A stretch of 64,000 nt of DNA from Megalonaias nervosa (lineage: Eukaryota > Mollusca > Bivalvia > Unionida > Unionidae), in contig JAECUM010001897.1 in NCBI GenBank assembly GCA_016617855.1, positions 62,001-126,000 of the forward strand, given 5' to 3'. Every line of letters starts with the position of its first letter. Positions within the stretch are counted from its first letter, which is position 1. Shown one piece after another: positions 24,938 through 33,026 of this stretch. The translations under genes were made by a program, and so were the position numbers. Below the pieces are notes generated by a model, which did no database searches, was not told where the DNA came from, and worked only from the letters and a program-made list of their open reading frames with translations.

Positions 24938-25603
24938 TTAACCAAAGATTTTATCCAGACCTATACGATATCTAGATCTGGGGTCATGTAAATTTATTGT
25001 TATAAATCCAAATGGAATAGCTTTTGCTTTTGAAAAGAAGTTTCTAAATTTAATCATGTCCATGTCCCCTGAACACCAAATATAATAAATGTTTTGTAAA
25101 GTATAATTATCTACTCCATTAAACACAATTAAGATATTACAATTATCTCTGATTACTTGAGGAATTTGCGTGTATTTCTGAGTTAAATAGATAACGTTTA
25201 TATTTTTATGACGGCCTCGCGAAAATATCCGAGCTGGATTGGATTGTTTATCCAGCATTACATCATCGTATACTACGAGATTATTGATCCATCCATCAAG
25301 ATCATCTACAGATGGAGCTTCATCGATATCGGTAGTAAAATCAATAGCGTCATTGGGACACGTCAGCGACTTTGCATTTTCATTAAAATTTTTAAGTACT
25401 TTGTAACATTGTTGATCATCTACAGATGGTGCTACTAAATATAATTTATCCCACTTGAGCCATCGCATTATCAGATTAAGTAATAATTGCGTTTTACCAG
25501 ACCCAGATGGGCCAAGTATAATTGTTCTGATAGAATTTGGTAGCGCTGGATGATGCTTGACTGGCTCTTGTTTTCGTGTCGCTGAGAAATCAATTATATC
25601 CAT
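24938..25603 (-). CDS. FtsK/HerA-type genome-packaging ATPase
   Basis: A 221-residue intact protein. It has Walker A GPSGSGKT at residues 31-38, Walker B LVVYDDV at about 110-116 and, 25 residues later, VIYLTQKYTQIPQVIRDN, the sensor/arginine-rich region typical of the A32-like viral packaging ATPases of the FtsK/HerA superfamily. In viruses with a double jelly-roll capsid this enzyme pumps DNA into the preformed shell. The ATG at 25603 gives the normal size for Polinton ATPases (200-250 residues). The gene sits against the left inverted repeat and points toward it; the divergent zinc-ribbon gene starts 11 bp away, so the two promoters must overlap. It is the best-preserved gene of the element. 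Its presence implies that the ancestral element encoded a capsid, although no major capsid gene is seen here. Confidence 0.9.
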   Translation of the reverse strand: MDIIDFSATRKQEPVKHHPALPNSIRTIILGPSGSGKTQLLLNLIMRWLKWDKLYLVAPSVDDQQCYKVLKNFNENAKSLTCPNDAIDFTTDIDEAPSVDDLDGWINNLVVYDDVMLDKQSNPARIFSRGRHKNINVIYLTQKYTQIPQVIRDNCNILIVFNGVDNYTLQNIYYIWCSGDMDMIKFRNFFSKAKAIPFGFITINLHDPRSRYRIGLDKIFG

Positions 25604-25614
25604 ATAATATTAAT

Positions 25615-25752
25615 ATGGATTTATATTGCGTTCGATGTAAAGCGCGTACGTCCACAAGTGGATTAACGACAATAATAACAAAAAATAACAGGCGCGCACT
25701 TACAGGCAGGTGTGTGAAATGTGGTACAAAAAATATAAATTTATTTCATTAA
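25615..25752 (+). CDS. Small zinc-ribbon protein (DUF5679-like), 45 residues
   Basis: It starts MDLYCVRCKA and ends with RALTGRCVKCGT followed by a short tail. Two CxxC knuckles (residues 5-8 and 33-36) flank a basic linker, the pattern of the small DUF5679-type zinc ribbons found in large DNA viruses and virus-like elements. The function is unknown; nucleic-acid binding is a reasonable guess. It is divergent from the ATPase gene with an 11-bp gap and overlaps the phospholipase frame by 34 bp in another frame, as expected in a compact viral-type genome. It is too short for routine gene calling, but the two paired cysteine motifs and the placement support it. Confidence 0.65.
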   Translation: MDLYCVRCKARTSTSGLTTIITKNNRRALTGRCVKCGTKNINLFH

Positions 25753-26114
25753 AGACAGGTGGAGATATCGCTGCTTCGTTAGGTAAATTACCAGGAGCAC
25801 CATGGGCATAGTATCCTGGTGAAAAACATTTGCCTGGATATAATTATTGTGGTCCTGGAACTCGTCTCGATATCCGACTCGATAACCGAGATCAACCAAA
25901 ACCTGGAGAATATCCAATAAACGCAATTGATCAAGCGTGTCACATTCACGATGTCGCGTATAAAAGTAAGGATTTACAACAACGGCACCTTGCAGATGTG
26001 AAGTTGATTCATGCGTTAAATTCTATACCTGATAAATCTCTCAGAGAGAAACTTGCTAGCTTTCTGATAAAAGCTGGTATGAAAGGTAAAATAATGTTAG
26101 GGGCTGGTAATTAA
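25719..26114 (+). pseudogene. Parvovirus-like phospholipase A2 gene interrupted by an in-frame TAG
   Basis: The downstream part contains YCGPGT, the calcium-binding loop of secreted and viral phospholipase A2, then CHIHDVAYK with the catalytic His-Asp pair and the following Tyr. In parvovirus VP1 and in adintovirus/Polinton relatives this domain acts on endosomal membranes during entry; here the role is inferred. An ATG at 25719 opens the frame, but TAG at 25809-25811 stops it after 30 codons, before the calcium loop. No ATG lies between the stop and the loop, so the catalytic part cannot be started normally. Point mutation is the simplest explanation; readthrough or an unseen intron are alternatives. 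The frame after the stop runs intact for about 100 codons and ends 16 bp before the integrase ATG. Confidence 0.8.
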
Positions 26115-26130
26115 TCAACTGATTATTATA

Positions 26131-27106
26131 ATGGAATCTGTTTATTATAGCCCAAGAGGATTCTGGAGAGGTAAAGCAGCGATTAGTAAACTTGCTGAAG
26201 CAGCAAAAGTCTCACGTGATGTCGCTGCAGCGTGGTTAGCACGACAGGCAATATGGCAAATCTTTCTACGTCCACCTAAAAAAATTCAGTATGCACATTT
26301 TGATGTTAGTACTCCTAATGAAGTTCATCAAGCAGATATTTTGTTTTTACCACACGATACCATTAAAACTGGCAGACGTCAATTCACATACAGATACGCG
26401 TTAACCGTCGTTGACGTTGCGAGTAGATATAAAGAAGCAGAACCATTATCAACAAAGACAGCGACTGAAGTTGCATCTGCATTTGAACGCATTTATCAAC
26501 GAGGACCCTTGCGATGGCCACAACTGCTACAGGTTGATCCTGGCAAAGAATTTCTTGGTGCAGTATCATCGTTGATGAAGCGACATAACGTTAAAATCAG
26601 ACGAGGACACACAGAAATTCATCGTGATCAGGCAATCGTTGAACGATTTAATCGAACGCTTGCTGAGCGGTTATTTGGATACCAATACGCGAGGGAAATA
26701 TCTGCTGACTTTAAGTCCATGGAGAGATCTCGTGAATGGGTTGCAAGGTTACCGAGTGTGATAGCTGCGTTAAACAACGAAGTGACTCGTGCAACTTCTA
26801 TGAAACCTTCTAATGCGATAAAAAAAAATATGTATACCAATGCAACGTAAATCATCCTCTCAACCAGTACTAGGTAATGTTACCGTAAGATATTTATATG
26901 AACCTGGTGAACTTGAAGGAGGTAGAAAAAGAGCAACTGATCCTATCTGGAGTATGACCACACACAAAATTTCTAGCGTGATAAGGTCTACAGGTAGACC
27001 CGCAATCTACAGATTAGATTCAACTGCTCCTCAGCGTGGATTTGTACGCGAACAATTACAAATAATTCCTACAGATACACAATTACCACCGCGTTCACTT
27101 TTATAA
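26131..27106 (+). pseudogene. Polinton rve-type integrase, split by a one-base frameshift in an A9 run
   Basis: The first frame (26131-26850, 239 codons) carries the RNase H-fold catalytic core: D69 in HQADILFLP, D136 in LQVDPGKEF and E171 in AIVERFNRTL, a D,D-35-E triad of the retroviral integrase type. The N-terminal YYSPRGFWRGKAAISKL segment is typical of Polinton integrases. The second frame (in use from about 26829 to 27106) holds the C-terminal DNA-binding region with VRYLYEPGELEGGRKRATDP. The frame changes in the run of nine A at 26820-26828; the offset corresponds to one extra base. Integrase inserts the element through its inverted repeats, giving short target duplications, which agrees with the 5-bp duplication seen. 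It follows the phospholipase gene by 16 bp on the same strand and converges with the HNH domain frame at 27101, overlapping by 6 bp. Confidence 0.9.
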
Positions 27107-27349
27107 ACTTGCAGAGGGTTGTCCAGCGCCTCGACGTCGATTACATTCAAGACAGGTCAGCATTACATTTTTGCGTGTGTGACCAAGATTACTATTAATT
27201 CTATCAACGGTAAATTGTCTGGGATTATTAGTCGAGTACTGCCATAGCATATTACAGTTACAACTTGCACAATGATTATTCTGTTGTGCTTTTAGTGTTA
27301 TAATAAATTCAACATCGATATCAAAATCGCGATTATTTTTTTTTGTCAC
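27101..27349 (-). CDS. HNH nuclease domain, probably the displaced C-terminus of the helicase gene
   Basis: An 82-codon frame opening with GTG. It has HCASC (residues 26-30), FTVDRINSNLGHTRKN (46-61) and LTCLECNRRRG (65-74), which form two CxxC pairs around an HNH-like core with D49, H57 and N61. The frame has no ATG. The helicase frame reads toward it and would enter it without a gap if one base of the T9 run at 27336-27344 were absent, so I interpret it as a domain of the same protein and not as an independent gene. HNH domains nick or cut DNA; a role in processing element DNA during replication is speculation. Confidence 0.7.
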   Translation of the reverse strand: MTKKNNRDFDIDVEFIITLKAQQNNHCASCNCNMLWQYSTNNPRQFTVDRINSNLGHTRKNVMLTCLECNRRRGAGQPSASL

Positions 27350-27350
27350 A

Positions 27351-28409
27351 TTGCTTATAACCCGCTAATTTTTTATTGATATCGACAAAGTTGTCAGGAA
27401 TTTCTTCGGTTATTACTCAATCCATGATAACCCAGCCCAGTTGAGATATTCTTCTGACTCGAGACACTGCTAGATAAACTAAATTTGACCATTCAATATG
27501 GTCATCGACAATCCAAATGCTCGTATCGGTAATAGTTAATCCCTGTGACGAGTGAATCGTTATAGCGTATCCTAACGTCCACGGCGATTTATCCATGGTT
27601 AACGCGCTCTCAACAACATCAACAACGACTAAAACGATATCATTTAATACAAGATTTTGTATTCCACCACCAGGAATCTCAACATCAACATTCTGTCATC
27701 GAGTATCTGCCGGGCAATAACACAAAGGTACCGGTAGATTTGAAAATTTTTCTTCATGTAACGTAAATAATTGCTGTTGAAGCGTATCGCGAACTATTTT
27801 TCTACTCGCAACTATCAAATCAGCAGGTTTTCATAAAGCCCAAAAATCATTCATAGAAGTTTCTGGAATTACTTTACGCTTTATCTCACACTGTATTTTA
27901 TCTGGCTGTAATCTTATTAACTTTTTAAACTCTTTTAGTGATCCATCAATAGCTCTGTGATCATCAGTTATTTCTTCGTAATAATCTACAAATGTTTTCA
28001 GCCACTCTTGGAGACGATCCAATGAAGGGGGGGGTGGTTGACCATGATTGCCACACATTATCACAGCAGTATTTTTTAATAACAGCCACTCAAGAAATAT
28101 TTTTAATACCTCTAGCGACACTGTGCATATCTCATCCCAGATAATAATTTTAGGAATGTATTTCTCACCCATCCGCGATGGAGTCCATGTGTCTCCGCAC
28201 CATCTAAAGAAACTATGATATGTACACGATTTGACTCCTCATTCTTTTATTTCCCTGGCGAGTTTATGTGTCAGTGTCAAAACAATCGTATCAGAACAAT
28301 TACTGAATAATTTAATCGCGCGTGTTGTTTTATCTGAACCACCACACCCATTAAGATAAACGGTTTTATGTCTAGCTACGGGATTATATACAGATGGTGC
28401 TGATGACAT
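27351..28409 (-). pseudogene. SF1-type helicase, broken by four in-frame TGA codons
   Basis: An ATG at 28409 starts the frame, overlapping the polymerase stop by 34 bp. Landmarks in order: Walker A NGCGGSDKTT at residues 20-29, with Asp where Gly normally precedes Lys; TYHSFFRW near 67-74; Walker B KIIIWDE (about 86-92); GNHGQPPP, where the usual acidic residue is Asn; VDYYEEITDDHRA; LIVASRKIVRD; LGYAITIHSSQGLTI (motif V region) near 285-299; and VYLAVSRVRR (motif VI). This order defines a superfamily 1 helicase. TGA interrupts the frame at 28239-28241, 27831-27833, 27696-27698 and 27417-27419; no TAA or TAG occurs until after the T9 run. Homology continues across each TGA in the same frame. 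The middle piece 27831-28172 is the longest open part. It likely assisted element DNA replication. Confidence 0.85.
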
Positions 28410-30525
28410 CCTTGATAGCTGATTATTTTTGTAATATATTCTCGCAATTTCAACATCGGCAATTCAGAATAACTAATTATATCCTCATGTTTTATTCTCC
28501 ATTCGCCCCATGATGCATGATTGTTAATATGTAATTGTTTTAACGAATCCGCATATTTTTTGTTTATATAAAATGAATCTGTCGCGACTCTGACTGCGTA
28601 ACGAGGAAATCTGTTTATCATAGATAATAGATTTATCGAAACATACGCTAGCATCGAAGATCTTAAATGAGTAAACTGCGGTGACTCGCCATCAGTATAG
28701 CTCACAATTGTACCTAATTTTGTTCCATCTGATAAATAAGCATTACTTCGACCTATAAATGTGTTTTTCTCCGTTGTATCAGCGATTATAAAATCGAGTT
28801 CAGCATCGTCCATGATTAATCTTGTACACGCTCCTTTATGATCGTGTGATCCTCCTTGCGTAAATTTACCGATTATTTTTCTGCCGAGATCTTTTGCAAA
28901 TTTCTTATCACACTCTCTTCTGTATTCACTAAAAATATCATCTTCAGGATTAGGAAAATCTCTTTCAGCATCATTAAATACATCCGGTTCTGGCAACCAG
29001 ACTTGTTTCTGCACGTGGTAAGATATAATTGCTTCACTTACGCATAACGACATTAAAATTCCATCATCAAGCATATACTTTATTAGTACTATTGGAGCCC
29101 AACATCGCTTGAAAAATGTTTTCCAAACCACGCATAAACAATCGGATGGAGATCCTCGTAAAACTCGAATGACTTTATACAAGCAAATCCGGTTAAGTCA
29201 GCAGGTAAAGGTCCGTTTATCGCTACTCTGGTCATCTTGTGTGTGGGATGTCCAAATCTCTTAAAGTATTCAGAACACTCTCCGTATCCAAGAAAACTTC
29301 CAGGATAACACGCTACCATATCAACTGAGATAACGTCATTATAATCGTATTTAGTATTCCACAATCCACCGTGTCTGTATTCGATAAAACTTTTCTGGAC
29401 ATCTTCAAGAAATTCCAATCGTGTCGGTTTCCATGAATTTTTCTCCTGAGCGTAGTGAGCAGCAACTGATGGAACGGTAAAACAATTATTAAGTAATTGT
29501 TCAACCTTAATATCATCAGATGTGTATTCATGCCAAAGGCGTTGTGCAAGATCTTTCATTTCCCCATGGAGAGATTCTGTACGATAAATATCACCATTAG
29601 ATCGTACAAACTGATCATGATGATCATATTTTGAACTCTGAAACAGCCAAACAGATACAGGGTCAATTTTACTGATATTTCTGATAGCATCGAATACATG
29701 ACCATTATAAAATTTAACCATTCTATCTCGTGGAAATATTGTTACCGCCATAGTCCATGCATGTGCGTTATGATCAATAATATCTATAGAAGCTCCTCTT
29801 GATTTATATTTTGGTTTGTACAAAATCTCCCCGGTTAACATCTTCACCATTATTGGGAATTTTAATTTCTTTCCCAGCTCAGCAACGTCGCTGATAGACG
29901 CTCCGGTATCTTTAACTGTTTCTGCCCAGGTGTTTATTTTTTTGCGTCTTAAATCCATTAAACCATTTCCGCATATCGCGTTTGTGAAGTGTTCTGTAAC
30001 CCGTTCAGCTTCGCAATTTATCCTTGACAATTTCATAGGTTTGAGATCCCCAATGTCAGGTTTATTATTTAACGGGTATACCGCGTATACAACCGTAGTC
30101 ACAGGGTATGATCGCTCGTAATACGGTTTATCAATACCAGTAAGTATTCCTGGTCTGGAATTTTTACTAAGAACAATATTATCTCCTGACCTATGGACAG
30201 AATCACGATTGTCACGAATAATCCAGGTGTCATCGTCTGTCTTTACAAAACATTTTATTAAAATAAAATATTTCTGAACAAGGTAGTCAATAATCTCTTT
30301 TCCTCGTTTGTCATTCATCACATTAACAGTATTTTTAATTCTGAATGTCGACCACACATGAGCCGCACCATCGTCACGAAATTCCTTTTTGGCCTCACGG
30401 ATACGTTTTGTTATATCTTTATTCGTTAAAGCTAGATCTTGCATAGAAAAACTAAATTTATATTCCTGCAGTCTGTCAAGATCAAATCTAGCTGCGGAAT
30501 GTTCAATCGCGGATAATTCCTGCAT
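28376..30525 (-). pseudogene. Family B DNA polymerase of protein-primed type, split by one frameshift
   Basis: Two overlapping frames, 29089-30525 (478 codons) and 28376-29182, together cover about 720 residues. The first holds YRHGGLW (383-389), like the YxGG box of protein-primed polymerases, and motif A SVDMVACYPGSFLG with catalytic D402. The second holds KDLGRKIIGKFTQGG (motif B region) and VATDSFYIN, motif C with its conserved Asp. The frames exchange between about 29100 and 29125, equivalent to loss of one base. The N-terminal half shows no recognisable exonuclease motifs, and the protein is shorter than the 1000 or more residues of many Polinton polymerases. The ATG at 30525 follows a divergent promoter gap of about 50 bp shared with the cysteine-rich gene. 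The polymerase would copy the element from its inverted-repeat ends. Confidence 0.88.
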
Positions 30526-30575
30526 TATTATAATTAGGACAAATATATATTTAATTGAATTTTAATCTTTTGTAT

Positions 30576-30869
30576 ATGATTCAAACAAAGAATCAATGTC
30601 ATTGGCTTATGGTTGGATATACTTCTCCTTGTAACAAAGCATGCGTAAACGAATTCTGCGGCTTTCACATGCAATGCGTTAGACAAGGTAGTTTAGGACC
30701 AAAACCGTGTATGCGGTGTGGTGTTGGAGTCAGAGGAAAAACTGAATTGTGCGCGCAATGCGGTGGTAAAAAATACAGAGAACTAAAACGATACTACGAT
30801 AAAAAAAACACATATTCTGAATCTCCTATAAAGACCGAAGAAGATTATCTCGCTAGATTTTCAGAATAA
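30576..30869 (+). CDS. Cysteine-rich putative zinc-binding protein, 97 residues
   Basis: It starts at ATG 30576 with MIQTKNQCHWLM. Ten cysteines and two histidines are arranged as C-x3-C-x4-C-x2-H-x2-C in the N-terminal half, then KPCMRCGVG and LCAQCGG, two CxxC knuckles of zinc-ribbon type, followed by a basic helix RELKRYYDKK and an acidic tail. It is divergent from the polymerase gene and probably shares its promoter region. I do not recognise the family. Regulatory or late-transcription roles are common for such proteins in viruses but nothing here proves it. Confidence 0.6.
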   Translation: MIQTKNQCHWLMVGYTSPCNKACVNEFCGFHMQCVRQGSLGPKPCMRCGVGVRGKTELCAQCGGKKYRELKRYYDKKNTYSESPIKTEEDYLARFSE

Positions 30870-30916
30870 TGATTTAAACAAATAATACTAGTATATAAAT
30901 GAAGTAAAATGAGTTT

Positions 30917-31420
30917 GTGAAGCATCCAATAATCACTAATTATGAAGCATCTCGTGATGGTGTAATTAGGAACTGCAGATTAAAGAAACCAGTCGGTAGT
31001 GTTGATAATGCTGGTTATCTTAGATTTACTGCTAATGACCAGAAAAAAAGTTATTTATCACATAGATTCGTGTTCGAGTGTTATTTTGGAATCATCAAAG
31101 ATGGATACGTAATTGATCACATTAGTGGTAATAAGCTTGATAACTGGCTTGATAACCTGCGAATTGTTACACAGAGTCAAAATTGCAAGTCGGGAAATAC
31201 AGGGAGGTGTAAAATATTCAGACGAAAAGCTATTAAATCCACAAATACAGATGGCGAAGAAATTGTATTTAAGTCAATTACTTCTGCTGGTAAATACTTT
31301 AACATATTACCAGCTTCAGTAAAACACGCGGCAGATAATGCCACGAGATCTGCCTTTTCCAAAAGATTTCTACAAAAGATCAGGTTCACCTATATTAGTC
31401 TACCAGAACCTTCTTCATGA
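30917..31420 (+). CDS. HNH endonuclease with NUMOD-type DNA-binding segments; start disrupted
   Basis: The frame (167 codons) begins at GTG. The N-terminal part NYEASRDGVIRNCRLKK and GYLRF resembles the NUMOD4 segment; LSHRFVFECYFG, VIDHISGNKLDN and NLRIVTQSQN (residues 48-89) form the HNH core with H49, D67-H68 and N72; and SITSAGKYFNILPASVKHA (120-138) resembles the NUMOD1 helix-turn-helix. This is the architecture of phage and viral homing-type HNH endonucleases, usually selfish genes. An ATG at 30909 is out of frame with it by one base, so a one-base loss near 30912-30916 may have killed the start. It follows the cysteine-rich gene by 47 bp. Confidence 0.8.
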   Translation: MKHPIITNYEASRDGVIRNCRLKKPVGSVDNAGYLRFTANDQKKSYLSHRFVFECYFGIIKDGYVIDHISGNKLDNWLDNLRIVTQSQNCKSGNTGRCKIFRRKAIKSTNTDGEEIVFKSITSAGKYFNILPASVKHAADNATRSAFSKRFLQKIRFTYISLPEPSS

Positions 31421-31482
31421 ACCAGTATCTTTTTGCTTTCATAGTTTCATGCAGGTGTTTTTTTTTCATCAATATAATGTTA

Positions 31483-31686
31483 TTACAGTATCAGATAATT
31501 AAGCAAGACAACTCCGTCAAGCATAATAATAAATATTGCAGTTGTCGTACTTGTTGTACTAATGATATTGCGAGTTTTGGTCAGAACCCACATGCACCTT
31601 ATCAGGCTGAAGAGTCCAACACTATAAGTATATTTTCCTTTTTCATAAATATTCTCTGATTGTCCAAACTTCGACTGTAAAAACAT
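31483..31686 (-). CDS. Possible small membrane protein, 67 residues
   Basis: It starts at ATG 31686 with MFLQSKFGQSENIYE. The N-terminal half is polar and the C-terminal segment AIFIIMLDGVVLLNYLIL is hydrophobic and long enough for one membrane span. There is no recognised family. Small membrane proteins are common in Polintons and adintoviruses, but this could also be a chance frame; the start and codon pattern give only weak support. Confidence 0.3.
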   Translation of the reverse strand: MFLQSKFGQSENIYEKGKYTYSVGLFSLIRCMWVLTKTRNIISTTSTTTAIFIIMLDGVVLLNYLIL

Positions 31687-31729
31687 TTCAATGAATTTAA
31701 TTATACATATCAACAGTATTACAAATAAA

Positions 31730-32360
31730 AATCGCCTTTATTTAATTTTTTTTTTATTTTGTTCGAAAATCTCGTTTTTTGTTGGTTTTTTGTTCGAAAA
31801 TCTCGTTTTTTTTTCATGAAAAATGACCAAAAATCAATGAAATTCAGCTAGATTTTGTAGCGCTGGTAGGGTAAAAACACCAGCAATTGTCTAATTGATT
31901 TTGATGATTTTTCGATTTTATGGAAATCCTTGGCTAAAATATCACTATTTTTTGCTAAAATGAAGTGATTTTTGATCAAAATTTCTTGTTTTTTATCAGT
32001 TTTTAGTGAGATATTGTCAAATTTATCAAGAAATCATCAAAATCAATTAGACAATCGCTGGGGTTTTTACCCTACAACAATTGAGAGTTTTCAATAATTT
32101 TATCATTGTATAAATAATGATGCTATTATGCACATTATTCTATAAAATCTGAATAATATTTATATTTTCTACATTCTTATGAAACGCCTTGCGACCTAGC
32201 AGTGAATTGTATGAGGTTAATTTTAGAAATGAGCTGGCATTACGTGTTTGCATAGCTTATCGATTATTTTAGTATCCTTGGCAACATCTGATTCATACAG
32301 ACTTTTAGCTGTGGGTTTTGTGTTAATGCAGTTTCAAGCATTTGGAAACTGAAAATAAAC
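31730..32360. repeat. AT-rich noncoding block with a long inverted repeat
   Basis: At 31760-31812 TTGTTCGAAAATCTCGTTTT occurs twice in tandem. At 31867-31912 and 32030-32074 about 45 bases form imperfect inverted arms (TAGGGTAAAAACACCAGC...TCTAATTGATTTTGATGATT and its inverse) around a 117-base loop. There is no reading frame. It could be an inserted MITE or a structural element of the transposon. Confidence 0.75.
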
Positions 32361-32365
32361 TCAAA

Positions 32366-32717
32366 TTTTACAATAAATTCTGATTTTATTAAGAACTCCA
32401 CTGATTTTATTAAGAAATGCATAATAAATTCTGATTTTATTAAGAAATCCACAATAAATTCTGATTTTATTAAGAAATGCATAATACATTTACAATAAAT
32501 TCTGATTTTATTAAGAAATGCATAATAAATTCTGATTTTATTAAGAAATCCACTGATTTTATTAAGAAATCCACAATAAATTCTGATTTTATTAAGAAAT
32601 CCACTGATTTTATTAAGAAATGCATAATAAATTCTTATTTTATTAAGAAATCCACAATAAATTCTGATTTTATTAAGAAATGCATAATATATTTACAATA
32701 AATTCTGATTTTATTCT
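32366..32717. repeat. Tandem array of 18- and 30-bp units, about 14 copies
   Basis: Units are built on TGATTTTATTAAGAAATSCA, with or without CAYAATAAATTC before the next unit, giving alternating 18- and 30-bp spacing. Because all lengths are multiples of three, open frames appear on both strands (plus: INSDFIKKS repeats; minus: FLIKSEFI repeats). No start context or flanking domain supports a protein. It lies in the part of the element where capsid genes would be expected. Confidence 0.95.
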
Positions 32718-32767
32718 GTATACTGCGCTAACTATATACTGATATTTTCATTATGTATACATATTGA

Positions 32768-32838
32768 AGTCCGGTGGCCGATTGCTAATGCGCTGGATTT
32801 TCGTGCTCCAGGTCCGTGGTTCGATTCTCGTGACCGGC
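32768..32838 (+). repeat. tRNA-like sequence (degenerate Arg-TCG-like), possible SINE head
   Basis: GTCCGGTGGCCGATTGCTAA resembles a tRNA 5' arm with A box, CTGGA...TCCAG pairs as an anticodon stem around a TCG-containing loop, and GTGGTTCGATTC matches a B box, followed by ACCGG that pairs with CCGGT of the 5' arm. The anticodon arm pairing is imperfect and the loop is too long or mismatched, so I do not call a functional tRNA gene. A tRNA-derived SINE inserted in the transposon is likely. Confidence 0.5.
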
Positions 32839-32904
32839 AAACTGTCGGGCAAAAGGCGATATTATGCCAGAAACTTATTTAATTGGGGGCCTCGGCCGCC
32901 CCAG

Positions 32905-33026
32905 TTCTACGTTTCAATAGAAAATTTGTACACTTCTCCCACCATGTCACTTGGTGGGTGCAATTTTGCACTCCTTGGGTGATTATGATAGGGGGAGTGT
33001 GCAAGTTTCTATTGAAACGTAAAGAA
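32905..33026. repeat. Inverted repeat with about 35-base arms and nested hairpin
   Basis: TCTACGTTTCAATAGAAAAT...ACACTTCTCCC at 32906-32940 pairs with GGGGGAGTGTGCAAGTTTCT...ACGTAAAGA at 32993-33026. Between them GGTGCAATTTTGCACTCC forms a second small palindrome. There is no coding frame. Perhaps the body of the SINE-like insert, or a stable RNA hairpin. Confidence 0.75.

Noticed and set aside
27351..28409. Selenocysteine at the helicase TGA codons
   Set aside because: No selenoprotein family resemblance at these places, and four selenocysteines in a helicase are implausible.
28856..29047. Plus-strand frames inside the polymerase region
   Set aside because: They are antisense shadows of the polymerase gene.
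32366..32717. CRISPR-like regular array
   Set aside because: Unit spacing alternates 18 and 30 bp with no unique spacers, in an animal genome; it is a minisatellite.
32768..32838. Functional tRNA-Arg gene
   Set aside because: The anticodon arm does not close properly and the acceptor stem pairs only over five bases; called tRNA-like only.
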